A DNA stretch of 64,000 nt from Oceanimonas doudoroffii (lineage in GTDB: Bacteria; Pseudomonadota; Gammaproteobacteria; Enterobacterales; Aeromonadaceae): contig NZ_NBIM01000001.1 in NCBI RefSeq assembly GCF_002242685.1, forward strand, positions 930,001-994,000, in the 5' to 3' direction. The notes under the pieces were generated by a model. It had not been told where the DNA came from. It searched no databases and was given only the letters and a program-made list of their open reading frames with translations. A program made the translations under genes and the position numbers. Within the stretch, counting starts at the first letter, position 1; the number at the start of each line of letters is the position of its first letter. This document shows positions 17,481-26,364 of the stretch, one piece after another.

Positions 17481-19556
17481 GTGCCGAGACTGACCCCCTT
17501 TGTTCCTTCTGCCCTGACCCTGGCCATGGCGGCCGCCCTGCCGGCCCAGGCCGAGGAAAATACAGAATCCGTTTACACCCTGGCCCCCGTGCTGGTGACT
17601 TCCAGCTTTCGGGAAGACACCCTGCAGGACACCGCCGCCAGCGTGAGCGTGATCGATGAAGCCGAGCTCGACAAGCCAAACACCAACCACCTGGAAGACG
17701 TGTTGGCCAAGGCCCCCAACGTCAACCTGAGTGCCGGTGCATCCCGGGGCAAGTTTTACCAGATCCGTGGTGTGGGCGAGCGCAGCCAGTTTATTGGGGT
17801 GGTCAATCCTTCGGTGGGCGTGGTGGTAGACGGCATAGACATGAGCGCCATGACCACGGGCGCCACCCTGCTGGATGCCAGTCAGGTTGAAGTGCTGCGC
17901 GGCCCGCAGGGCAGCCTGTATGGCGCCAACGCCCTGGCCGGGCTGATTAACGTGCGTGCCAACGAGCCCACCGATACACCGGAAGGCAATGTGGAGCTGA
18001 CCCTGGGGGAATACAACACCCGCAACCTGAGTGCGGCCGTGGGTGGCCCCATCAATGACAAGGTAGGTTATCGCATTGCCGCCCAGCGCAACCTGAGCGA
18101 CGGCTTTATTACCAATGATTATTTAAACGCCGACAACACCAACAACATTGATGAAACCCTGCTGCGGACCAAGTTTCGCATTGCCGCCAGCGACGATCTG
18201 GATCTGGATCTGACCGCGTTTTACGCCAATATCGACAACGGCTACGATGCCTTCTCCCTCGACAACAGCCGCCATACTCTGTCGGACAACCCGGGTCACG
18301 ACCGCCAGGAAACCATTGCCCTGTCGGGCAAGGCCAGCTGGTATGGCGTTGAAGCCTTTATTCTGGAAACCGCCCTGGCGGTGAACAAGAGCAACCTGGA
18401 ATACGGCTATGATGTGGACTGGACCTATTCCGGTCTGCACCCGGATACCTACAGTGCCACCGACAACTACCAGCGGGACGAGCGCGGCGCCACCGCCGAT
18501 ATTCGTTTTATCTCCACCGAGCAGTCCGCCCTGTTCAATGGCCGCACCGACTGGACCGGCGGGGTCTACTTCTTTCACCGCAGCTCGGATCTGGATCGCC
18601 GCTACACCTACTTGGCTGCCCCTTTTACCAGCGAATATGAGGCCAACCGGATTGCGGCTTACGGCGAGCTGGAAACGGCCCTTACCGACAGGCTGACCCT
18701 GATCAACGGCCTGCGGGTTGAGCAGGACAGCACCCTGTACCGTGACAGCGACGGTATTCATGGTGAGCCCGATGATCTGCTGTGGGGCGGACGGGTGGCA
18801 CTGGAATACCAGGCCGATACAGACCGCATGTATTACGCCCTGATCTCCCGGGGTTACAAGGTGGGCGGCTATAACGTGAACAGCGAGCTGGCGGCCGAAC
18901 TGCGTACCTTTGAAGCCGAAACCCTGTGGAACTACGAGATTGGCGCCAAACACAGCCTGCTGGACAATCGCCTTAACACTCAGCTGGCCCTGTTCTTTCA
19001 GCAACGGGACAACGCCCAGATCCGCACCACCTACACCTATGTGCGGCCCGACAACTCGTCGGCCTACATCGACTATTCTCACAACGCCGAGCGGGCTTAC
19101 AGCTATGGCCTGGAAGCCCAGGCCCAGTGGCAGGCCAGTGCCGATCTGGACATCTACGGCAGCCTGGGCCTGCTGGACACTCGCCTGAAAGAGGCCGATG
19201 CCAGCTTTGATGGCCGCGAAGCCGCCCATGCACCGGAATATCAGTTTGCCCTGGGTGCCAATCTCGATCTCGGCAATGGCTGGTTCTCGGGGCTGGATGT
19301 GGAAGGCAAGGACGCGTTTTATTTCTCCGATGATCATAACGCCGAGTCCGACGCCTACGCCCTGCTGCATGCCCGCCTGGGCTACCAGCAGGATAACTGG
19401 AGCGTGACCCTGTGGGGCCGCAACCTCACCGACGAAGACTACGCCGTGCGTGGCTTTCAGTTCGGCAACGATCCGCGCAAGGGCTACATTACCGAGCAGT
19501 ATGTGCAGCTGGGCGCGCCACGCATGTTTGGCGTGACCACCCGTTTTATGTTTTAA
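17481..19556 (+). CDS. TonB-dependent receptor under TPP control, predicted thiamine/precursor uptake
   Basis: A 691-residue outer-membrane receptor. A signal peptide (ending near AQAEE, residue 27) precedes a TonB-box-like segment (about 30-40). The plug domain follows with VIDEAEL and RGPQGSLYGANALAGLINV, and the 22-strand barrel ends in TRFMF with the terminal Phe required for assembly. The start is GTG at 17481 with GGAGATG upstream. The TPP riboswitch in its leader predicts that it imports thiamine, a thiamine phosphate or a pyrimidine/thiazole precursor. It is not obviously one of the well-studied siderophore or B12 receptors. The inner-membrane partner is not in this window. Confidence 0.88.
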   Translation: MPRLTPFVPSALTLAMAAALPAQAEENTESVYTLAPVLVTSSFREDTLQDTAASVSVIDEAELDKPNTNHLEDVLAKAPNVNLSAGASRGKFYQIRGVGERSQFIGVVNPSVGVVVDGIDMSAMTTGATLLDASQVEVLRGPQGSLYGANALAGLINVRANEPTDTPEGNVELTLGEYNTRNLSAAVGGPINDKVGYRIAAQRNLSDGFITNDYLNADNTNNIDETLLRTKFRIAASDDLDLDLTAFYANIDNGYDAFSLDNSRHTLSDNPGHDRQETIALSGKASWYGVEAFILETALAVNKSNLEYGYDVDWTYSGLHPDTYSATDNYQRDERGATADIRFISTEQSALFNGRTDWTGGVYFFHRSSDLDRRYTYLAAPFTSEYEANRIAAYGELETALTDRLTLINGLRVEQDSTLYRDSDGIHGEPDDLLWGGRVALEYQADTDRMYYALISRGYKVGGYNVNSELAAELRTFEAETLWNYEIGAKHSLLDNRLNTQLALFFQQRDNAQIRTTYTYVRPDNSSAYIDYSHNAERAYSYGLEAQAQWQASADLDIYGSLGLLDTRLKEADASFDGREAAHAPEYQFALGANLDLGNGWFSGLDVEGKDAFYFSDDHNAESDAYALLHARLGYQQDNWSVTLWGRNLTDEDYAVRGFQFGNDPRKGYITEQYVQLGAPRMFGVTTRFMF

Positions 19557-19594
19557 CCCCCAGCCAGGGATACCGGGTGGCAACCGTCACCCGG

Positions 19595-20725
19595 TCAATA
19601 CCCGGTCATTTCCAGATAGCCTTCCCCGAGTGGCGCACCGCTGACGGCGTTGCTGACGCTGACCGCCCCTTCCCAGTAGGACACCGACGTGTTCATCCAA
19701 CGGTTGGCATGGTAGGCACTGACGTTCATGACGAGGTCTTGCACCGGCAGTGTTAGTCGCCAGCGCACCGGCAGCCGCCGGCCGGCAACCTCGGCACTGG
19801 CCAGCGGCGTAAGGGTTAATGTCTCGGCATTGAGCGGGGTTACCTCGCCGGTGGGTGTCATCCAGCTACCGGACACATAATTACCGTGGTGGTCGCCTCC
19901 GCCGCGCAGGCGAAAGGCCATCAGCTTGTGGCCGCTGTCCAGGTGCAGGGAAAACCAGTCCCAGCCGGTCTGACGCTCACTCAACAACTGGCTGCTCCAT
20001 TCCCGATCCAGCCAGGCCTGCCCGCTGACCGTCAGCCGCTCATCGTTCAACCATACCTCACCGCTCACCCGGTAAAAGGGCTGACTGTAATACATGGAGC
20101 CCTGACCATCGTCCGACTTTTGGCTGAAGCCGTGAATGCCATGGCTTACCAGCGGGCCGCTGGCCTGCAGCGCCAGCGTATAACCAAAGCGGCCCTGCTC
20201 ATCCTCGGCTTCGGCCGAGAGTCGCAGCCGGTCCAGCTCGTTCCCGGTGGTGCTCAGGCTGGTCAGCTGCCAGTTATCCAGCCAGGCACGAAAAGGAGCC
20301 GCAATGACCCCGGCCTGCCCGGCCCGGCTCACTTGGCCGCCTCGGGCAAGGCGCTCGGCCACTCTGTGCTGCCCGCCTCGGGACAGCGCCATATGCGCCA
20401 TCCAGATCTGCTCCACCGCCCAGGGGGCGGCGGACGGTGTTTCCGCGGTGTCGGGCCGTTGAGCCTGACGAAACAGGGTCCACTGCAGCCCCAGGGGCTC
20501 GCCTTGCCGGTCTTTCAGGTTGGCGGTGAGATACCACCACTCAATGCGAAAGTCGGCGTGCGGGCCGTGATCCTCGGGAAAGTTCAGGGTCATGCCGGCG
20601 TGAGCCTGGGTATAGCCTTCACCTGCGGCTCCCAGGCCGGCAAAGCCGCTGTGCTCATTGTTATGGCGGGTATCGCAGGCACTCGGCAAACACAAAAGGA
20701 GTAATACGCGAAGCAGGGTGATCAT
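19595..20725 (-). CDS. AttH-like secreted lipocalin/CrtC-domain protein
   Basis: A 376-residue exported protein of the AttH/CrtC (hydroxyneurosporene-dehydrogenase-like) double-lipocalin family. The N-terminus is a signal sequence ending LPSAC, possibly a lipoprotein anchor at Cys17 though the lipobox is imperfect. Family motifs include FRIEWWYLTANL and DREWSSQLL. It is the last gene of the att-type operon, and its ATG overlaps the permease stop as ATGA. AttH is the periplasmic component of the AttEFGH transport system; the cargo is unknown. Confidence 0.83.
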   Translation of the reverse strand: MITLLRVLLLLCLPSACDTRHNNEHSGFAGLGAAGEGYTQAHAGMTLNFPEDHGPHADFRIEWWYLTANLKDRQGEPLGLQWTLFRQAQRPDTAETPSAAPWAVEQIWMAHMALSRGGQHRVAERLARGGQVSRAGQAGVIAAPFRAWLDNWQLTSLSTTGNELDRLRLSAEAEDEQGRFGYTLALQASGPLVSHGIHGFSQKSDDGQGSMYYSQPFYRVSGEVWLNDERLTVSGQAWLDREWSSQLLSERQTGWDWFSLHLDSGHKLMAFRLRGGGDHHGNYVSGSWMTPTGEVTPLNAETLTLTPLASAEVAGRRLPVRWRLTLPVQDLVMNVSAYHANRWMNTSVSYWEGAVSVSNAVSGAPLGEGYLEMTGY

Positions 20726-23181
20726 GGGTATTCATCCTCCGCCAACAGCGCGCGGGGTGGCGTGCGAAAGAGTTTGAGCATGGGCAGGGCCGCCGCCAAC
20801 AGCGCCACCAGCACGGCAAGGGCCAGGGTCAGGCCCATTTCACCCGGAAACACATGCAGCGGCAGCCGCCAGCCAAAGGCCGCCACATTAATGCCCCACA
20901 CCAGGCAGGCGGTCACCGCCACGCCCAGGGGAACGGCCAACAGGCCGGTGGCCAGCGCCATGCCGGCGAGCTGTGCCAGCTGAATGGCCACTAACCGCCG
21001 CCGTGACACTCCCAACGCCCAGAGTACGGCCATGGCACGACGCCGTGCCCCGGCCTGGGCCAGCAGGGTGGCCAGCAGCGCCAGCGCCGCTACCGCCAGG
21101 GTCAGGGCATTCAACGCCCGCGTAATGGCAAAGGTTCGCTCAAAAATGACGGTGGCCCCGGCCTTCACCTCCCGCTGATCCTGCAGCTGTTGCTCCCCCA
21201 GATTAAAGCGCTGGCGCAGCGCCTGCCTGAGTGAACCGGCACTGATACCGGGCGACAGTACCACCCCCATGGCCGTTGGCGGCACCTCGAACAAAAGTTG
21301 CACCCGAGCCGTGGTCAGCACCAGTTCGCCCCTGGGGTTGCCATAATCCGGGTAGATGCCCGCCACGGTGATCACCTGGGCTCCGCCGGGAGTGACCAGG
21401 CTCAACCGGTCTCCCGGTGCAATACCTTCCCGCCGGGCCAGTTGCTCGTTGATAAAGGCCTCACCGCGGCGAAGTGCTTGCCATGCCGCGTCGCGCTCAC
21501 TCAAGGAGGCCAGCAGCGGCCAGCGCGCCACCAGCTCGGGGGCCGGCGTAATGCCGAACACGGCCACGGTCAGGCTCAAACGGCGCGCCGTGGCAGTTGA
21601 GGTGATCTCAAGCAGTTCGGCCTCGGCACTGACGGTGGTCAGCCGCGCCTGTACCTCAGGGCGCCGGCCCAGCCAGGCGTGTATTTCTTCGAACTGCGCC
21701 GGCGGCGGCCTAAGGTACAAGTCCGCCATCAACCGCCGCTCTAGCCAGTCGAGAAAGGTCAGCCGAAAACCGCCAACCATGCTGCTTACCCCCAGGTTGG
21801 CGGTCAGGGCGATCAGCAGCGCCATCATGGCCAGCGACAATCGGGGCAGTTGCAGTTGCATGTCCGCCAGGGCCCATTGCATGAGTGGCCGCGGTCGCGC
21901 CCAGGGTAATAGCAGCATCAACAGCCGGGCCAGCAACGGCGGCAAACAGAGTGCCGCAGCCAGCAGCAGGGCCGCCACCAGGCCAAACCCGGCGAGCAGT
22001 CCCTCGCCGGCGGGGGAGCCCCACAGCACAAGCCCGCATACCAGTGCCAGCAGGGCGGCCATCACACCCAGCCGCGCCTGCCAGCCCAGTTGTCGCTCAA
22101 ACCCACTGCGCCATACCTGCGCCTGACCCAACCCCAGTAGCGGAAGGCGGCTCGCCCGCCAGAGCACGCCGCCGGCGGCCACCACCAGGCCGCCCAGGGT
22201 CACGCCCATGCCCCCCAGCCAGTAATGCAAGGGCAGGTTAAGGCTGGCACTCACTTTTGCGCCATACAGACTTTGCAGGGTGGCGGCCACGTCGGGCAGC
22301 AGGGCTTTGGCCAGCCAGACTCCGCTGATCAGCCCCGCCGAGGCGCCAATCAGCCCAATCCCCAGCAACTCGAGCACCAGCAAGGCCAGCAGGGTAAGGG
22401 CCGGCACGCCCAGGGCACGCAGGGTGCGCAACAGTGCCAGGCGCTGCTCCAGCGCCAGTCCCAGCGCCGCCTGCACAATAAACAAACCGACGATCAGTGC
22501 CAGCAGCGCCATGGCGGTGAGGTTTAAGTGAAAGCTTTCGGTTAGCTCACCCGGGCCGGCCCGGGTCATTCTTATAAAGCCCGCGGGAGCTGCCTGCTCC
22601 TTATCAATAAGCAGTGCGGTGATACCATCATTGGCCTGCAGCAATTGGGCGGCGGCGGCAATATCCATCACCAGGGTTTGGGGAGGCAACGCGAAGGCTT
22701 CCACCAGGGGAGGCAGCAAAGTGCCGTCCTGCAGCCGAGGGGAATCGCCCAGTTGCGCGCGCGTGTCCGGCGCCAGCCGCACCTGCCAGGGCGGCTGAAT
22801 AAAATCCCGCAGGCTTCCGCTCGTGTCGGCCAGCACGCTATTGGCCGGCAAGGTAAGCGGATCCATGCCCACCAGGGTAAGCCGCAAGCCGCCCTTGGTG
22901 GTGATCTCTCCCTGCAGCAGAGGCGAAACCGGCACGCCGGCCCGGCGCAGCACCACAAAATCGCGGTAGGTAAGCGGCTGGCCATCCTCGCGCACCAGCC
23001 AAACGACACCACTGCCCAACCAGGCCTCGGCCCGGCCATAGCTCTCCCGTGCCGAGGCGTTAATGGCCTGCACTCCGCTCCACAACGCCCCTGCCACCCA
23101 AAGCCCGAGCAGCAGCATCGCCAACTGCCCCGGATGACGGCGGTAGTGGGATAACAGGGTTGCCAGGCCCACTCGCATCAT
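20722..23181 (-). CDS. Single large FtsX-type ABC permease (AttF/AttG-like)
   Basis: An 819-residue inner-membrane protein with two FtsX/MacB-type permease halves. There is a TM near the N-terminus (residues 15-35), a periplasmic domain, then TM bundles at about 225-330 and about 370-460. A second periplasmic domain and C-terminal helices follow (about 700-800). Many relatives have this system as two permease genes (AttF and AttG); here one polypeptide spans both. The start overlaps the ATPase stop (ATGA) and the stop overlaps attH. Likely an exporter or lipid-extraction system rather than an importer, as for other FtsX-type permeases. Confidence 0.83.
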   Translation of the reverse strand: MMRVGLATLLSHYRRHPGQLAMLLLGLWVAGALWSGVQAINASARESYGRAEAWLGSGVVWLVREDGQPLTYRDFVVLRRAGVPVSPLLQGEITTKGGLRLTLVGMDPLTLPANSVLADTSGSLRDFIQPPWQVRLAPDTRAQLGDSPRLQDGTLLPPLVEAFALPPQTLVMDIAAAAQLLQANDGITALLIDKEQAAPAGFIRMTRAGPGELTESFHLNLTAMALLALIVGLFIVQAALGLALEQRLALLRTLRALGVPALTLLALLVLELLGIGLIGASAGLISGVWLAKALLPDVAATLQSLYGAKVSASLNLPLHYWLGGMGVTLGGLVVAAGGVLWRASRLPLLGLGQAQVWRSGFERQLGWQARLGVMAALLALVCGLVLWGSPAGEGLLAGFGLVAALLLAAALCLPPLLARLLMLLLPWARPRPLMQWALADMQLQLPRLSLAMMALLIALTANLGVSSMVGGFRLTFLDWLERRLMADLYLRPPPAQFEEIHAWLGRRPEVQARLTTVSAEAELLEITSTATARRLSLTVAVFGITPAPELVARWPLLASLSERDAAWQALRRGEAFINEQLARREGIAPGDRLSLVTPGGAQVITVAGIYPDYGNPRGELVLTTARVQLLFEVPPTAMGVVLSPGISAGSLRQALRQRFNLGEQQLQDQREVKAGATVIFERTFAITRALNALTLAVAALALLATLLAQAGARRRAMAVLWALGVSRRRLVAIQLAQLAGMALATGLLAVPLGVAVTACLVWGINVAAFGWRLPLHVFPGEMGLTLALAVLVALLAAALPMLKLFRTPPRALLAEDEYP

Positions 23182-23849
23182 GGTGTAGGACGCTCGGGCA
23201 ACAGCCGGCCGTGATGCAGGATTAAGCAGGCGTCCAGCGGGGCGGCAACCCTGGGGCTGTGGGTCACCATCAGCAGGCTGCTGCCGCTTTCGGCCACCAG
23301 CTCCAGCAGCAGGCCAAGCACGGTATCGGCGGTGGTTTCATCCAGGTTGCCGGTAGGCTCATCGGCCAGCAACAAGGCCGGCCGCGGTGCCAGTGCGCGG
23401 CCAATGGCCAGCCGCTGCTGCAGACCACCGGAGAGCTGCTCGGGGTAATAATGTTGATGCTTCACCAGCCCCAGCCGCTCCAGCAACCGGGCGGTCCAGC
23501 GTGAATCTTCCCGCCCCGCCAGCCGGGCCTGCAGCAGCAGGTTGTCGGCCACATTCAGGCTTGGAATCAGGTGAAACTGCTGAAATACCAGACCAAGGGT
23601 ATGGCGCCTTAACGTTGCCCTGCCCGTTTCGCTCAGCCCGGCCAACGACGTGCCGCCGATCAACACCTCCCCGCGCTCGGGCAAGTCCAGCCCTGCCGCC
23701 AGGTGCAGCAGGGTAGACTTGCCGCTGCCCGACTCCCCCATCAGCGCCAGGCTTTCACCGGCAGCCAGCCGCAGATCCACCCCCGACAGCACATACTGCG
23801 GTCCCTGAGGAGTGGAATAGCTTTTGTGAACCTGACGAAACTCGAGCAT
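23178..23849 (-). CDS. ABC transporter ATPase (AttE/LolD-like)
   Basis: A 223-residue ATPase of the MacB/LolD type. Walker A is GESGSGKST (38-46), the signature is LSGGLQQRLAIGRAL and Walker B is LLLADEPTGNLD. The ATG at 23849 follows AGGAGG and is preferred over an upstream in-frame start. It is the first gene of the three-gene operon with the FtsX-type permease and AttH-like protein, all joined by 4-base overlaps. Confidence 0.9.
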   Translation of the reverse strand: MLEFRQVHKSYSTPQGPQYVLSGVDLRLAAGESLALMGESGSGKSTLLHLAAGLDLPERGEVLIGGTSLAGLSETGRATLRRHTLGLVFQQFHLIPSLNVADNLLLQARLAGREDSRWTARLLERLGLVKHQHYYPEQLSGGLQQRLAIGRALAPRPALLLADEPTGNLDETTADTVLGLLLELVAESGSSLLMVTHSPRVAAPLDACLILHHGRLLPERPTP

Positions 23850-23912
23850 GACGGCCTCCTGGAGGTTCCCGGCCTGGGCTAACACTAGGATAGCGCCATG
23901 AGGTGGTAGAGG

Positions 23913-24821
23913 TCAGGTTGCCGCCCCTTCACGTTCACGGCCGGGAGTCGTTGTGCGCTTACCGGTCTGGATCAGCACCACTCCGCCCAGGATCAGCCCC
24001 AGTGCCAGCAGCAGGCCGGCAGTGATGCTTTCTCCCACCGCGGCCCCAATGATCACCGCCACCACAGGAGCAATGTAGGTGGCCACGGATGCCCGCACCG
24101 AGCCAAGCCTCTCGATGATCAGGTAATAGATAAAAAAGGCGCCACCGGTGCCCAGCATGCCCAGGCCAATCACGGTGCCCAGCAGTGCATGCATGTCGGT
24201 TGCGATGGCAGCCATGCCGTCAACGTCTGTCAGTACGACCAGGGTCAACAGCGCCAGCCCCGTTTGCCAGGTCGCCAGTGCCAGCGAGGGCAATTTCAAC
24301 GGCAACAAAAACCGCTGGGCATACACGAAGGACATCCCCAGGCTCAGAGTGCCCGCCAGCATCCAGAGCACGCCGAGCACATCTGCCCCGGCAGCGCCTT
24401 GCCACGGCCTTGCACTTAGCACTATGCCCACAAAGCCGAGCACCATGCCCACCGTCATGCGAGGAGTTGGGCGATCCTCACGCAGAAACAGGAATGCACA
24501 GATAAAGGTAAACATGGGAATTGAGCCGCTCAGCAGCCCGGCGATGCTGGACGGCAACCGGGCCGTGCCGGCCACAAAACCGTAATAGTAAAACGTCGTG
24601 GCCAGCACCGACATCACGGCAAAATGCGGCAAGTGGCGTAGCTGACGCCGTGTCAGGACCCCGGTTCGCCACGCCACCAGGGCCAGCGGCAGAAAACCGA
24701 AAAGCACCCGCAATAATACCGTTTGTGTGGGCGAAACCAGCTCCGTGGCCCACTTCATGAAAATGAAGTTCGAACCCCAGATAATCCCGAGTGCAATGAG
24801 TGCCGCATAGATGCGCAACAT
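23913..24821 (-). CDS. EamA/DMT-family transporter
   Basis: A 302-residue, 10-helix drug/metabolite transporter with two EamA repeats. The first begins IIWGSNFIFMKWA and the second starts at about residue 150. AAGGAG precedes the ATG. It is divergent from a LysR gene at 24993, an arrangement in which the LysR protein usually controls the carrier. The exported metabolite is unknown. Confidence 0.85.
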   Translation of the reverse strand: MLRIYAALIALGIIWGSNFIFMKWATELVSPTQTVLLRVLFGFLPLALVAWRTGVLTRRQLRHLPHFAVMSVLATTFYYYGFVAGTARLPSSIAGLLSGSIPMFTFICAFLFLREDRPTPRMTVGMVLGFVGIVLSARPWQGAAGADVLGVLWMLAGTLSLGMSFVYAQRFLLPLKLPSLALATWQTGLALLTLVVLTDVDGMAAIATDMHALLGTVIGLGMLGTGGAFFIYYLIIERLGSVRASVATYIAPVVAVIIGAAVGESITAGLLLALGLILGGVVLIQTGKRTTTPGREREGAAT

Positions 24822-24966
24822 GTCTGATCTCCTTCAATGGCAATGACGCCCACCGGTGACCATGCATCCCCGTTTTACTGGTGCTGCGCATTCGCCGACC
24901 GGTCAGGACTTACGCCATTATGACCGAGGCCAACGCTGGTTTCGCGCGATATAAAAACGTGCCAGA

Positions 24967-24983
24967 CTGTAGAAAATCTACAG
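24967..24983. promoter_or_regulatory. Perfect palindrome, candidate LysR operator
   Basis: CTGTAGAAAATCTACAG has 7-base arms around AAA. It ends 9 bases before the LysR ATG and 145 bases upstream of the DMT start, as expected for an autoregulatory LysR-type site. Confidence 0.6.
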
Positions 24984-24992
24984 GTAAATGCC

Positions 24993-25862
24993 ATGACGCC
25001 ATCTCGCCGCGGCTTGCCACCGCTAAATGCCATGCGCGCCTTTGAGGTAGCAGGCCGCAGACTGACCTTTCGTGCCGCCGCCGACGAACTCGGGGTCACC
25101 CAGGGCGCCGTTGCCCAACAGGTACGCGCCCTGGAAGAGCACCTGGGCCTGACACTCTTTCGGCGGCTGCCCAGAGGCCTGGCCCTGACTCCGCAGGGAA
25201 CCGCCTACCTGGCGGAGCTGACCCGCGCCTTTGATCTGCTTGCTGAGGCCACGGGGCGGCTTTATGACGCGCCGGCGGCGGTCACGATCAGCGTCACCCC
25301 CACCTTCGCGGCCAAACTGTTGATCCCTCGTCTAGCCGCACTGAACGCCGCCCTGCCCGAGGTGGAGCTGCGCACGATCGCCACCGAGACCCTCTCCGAT
25401 TTTGACCGCGATCAGGTGGACATGGCGGTGCGCCTGACCCGCCCGCCCTTTCCCGCCGCGCAGGAAGCAAAACTGCTGTTCCGCCAAGAGCTGGTGGCGG
25501 TCGCCAACCCGCTGCTGGTAAAGGAACTGTCACTGCCACTCACGGCGAAACAACTGGCCGGGCTACCACTGTTGCATGACGCCCACAACCACTGGCCTGC
25601 GTGGCTGCAAACCGGCAAAACGCTGCCCGGCGCCGTGTTCAGCCAGACCACGCTGGCCCTTGATGCGGCCATGGCCGGCCAGGGCGTTGCCCTGGTCTGC
25701 CGGGCCTTTGTGGCGGCTGATCTGGCGGCCGGTCGGTTGGCACAGGTGACGGAAGAAAGCCGTGAAACGGACTCAGACTACTTTCTGGTACGCAAGCGTT
25801 CCCCTTCCCACGGCAAGGCAGCGGAAGCGGTATGGGACTGGTGCCTGAACCGCTTTGGCTGA
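24993..25862 (+). CDS. LysR-family regulator (GcvA-like branch)
   Basis: A 289-residue LysR-type transcription factor. The winged helix-turn-helix is at residues 8-65 (RAAADELGVTQGAVAQQVRALEE), followed by a periplasmic-binding-protein-like effector domain. The PPLNAMRAFEVAGR opening is typical of the GcvA/AmpR branch. It is divergent from the DMT transporter, its likely target. The palindrome just upstream is its probable binding site. The effector is unknown. Confidence 0.87.
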   Translation: MTPSRRGLPPLNAMRAFEVAGRRLTFRAAADELGVTQGAVAQQVRALEEHLGLTLFRRLPRGLALTPQGTAYLAELTRAFDLLAEATGRLYDAPAAVTISVTPTFAAKLLIPRLAALNAALPEVELRTIATETLSDFDRDQVDMAVRLTRPPFPAAQEAKLLFRQELVAVANPLLVKELSLPLTAKQLAGLPLLHDAHNHWPAWLQTGKTLPGAVFSQTTLALDAAMAGQGVALVCRAFVAADLAAGRLAQVTEESRETDSDYFLVRKRSPSHGKAAEAVWDWCLNRFG

Positions 25863-26101
25863 GACTGCGGTAGCGCGATTAACAGGCAATTACTGCGTCG
25901 TGGTAAAAACACGAGCGAGCCGCCTGTGCTCCCGGCCATGCCCGAGCCGGTTAATCTCAACCACAACAGCATACAGACGACAACGATCTGCCCGGCCACA
26001 CGAAAGCCGTGCGCAGGTTTTAACAGATGTCGGAAGTTCAGCTTCTTGAATGAGAAACGTAAAGAGAAGAAAAATTAGAAAGATTCTTAATGAGGATTGG
26101 A

Positions 26102-26213
26102 GGTGGCGCCCGCCAGCCACATCCCGGCACTCGAAGCTCCTCGCCGTGGCTGCTCCCTTCCGGGCCTGACCAGGTAGACAAGGTTTCGATGCGAGAGGAC
26201 CAACGGGGCCACC
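26102..26213 (-). ncRNA. ffs: 4.5S RNA (signal recognition particle RNA)
   Basis: Read on the minus strand this is a 112-base hairpin RNA closed by GGTGGC and GCCACC. The SRP tip is intact: ACCTGGTCAGGCCCGGAAGG, then GAGCAGCC, with the GGAA tetraloop and the two internal loops bound by Ffh. The Alu-domain-free length matches the bacterial 4.5S RNA of gammaproteobacteria. It guides inner-membrane proteins to SecYEG. Ends are assigned from the terminal pairing and may be off by a few bases. T-rich sequence follows downstream. Confidence 0.93.
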
Positions 26214-26227
26214 ATCGAAGCGCCGCC

Positions 26228-26255
26228 AGTCTAGCAAAATGCCGTTTCAATGCAA
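26228..26255 (-). promoter_or_regulatory. Candidate promoter of ffs
   Basis: On the minus strand, TTGCAT (26255-26250), a 16-base spacer and TAGACT (26233-26228), with a GC-rich discriminator before the RNA start, as is common for stable RNA genes. Confidence 0.45.
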
Positions 26256-26364
26256 CCATCGCTGAACCGACTGCGGATTTATTGGCCGTTTATGACCATT
26301 AATGCGCAGTCACGGTACCTCGTTGTGGCTACTTCACTTCCTGGCCTGACGCTTGTGTATTGGC

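Noticed and set aside
19572-19595. ACCGGGTG...CACCCGGT hairpin after the TonB receptor as a terminator
   Set aside because: Stem is good but no T tract on either side, and it touches the stop codon of the convergent attH-like gene.
25863-26101. Gap between the LysR gene and the SRP RNA searched for genes
   Set aside because: Short frames only, with no ribosome-binding site; the T-rich part on the minus strand is explained as the SRP RNA 3' flank.
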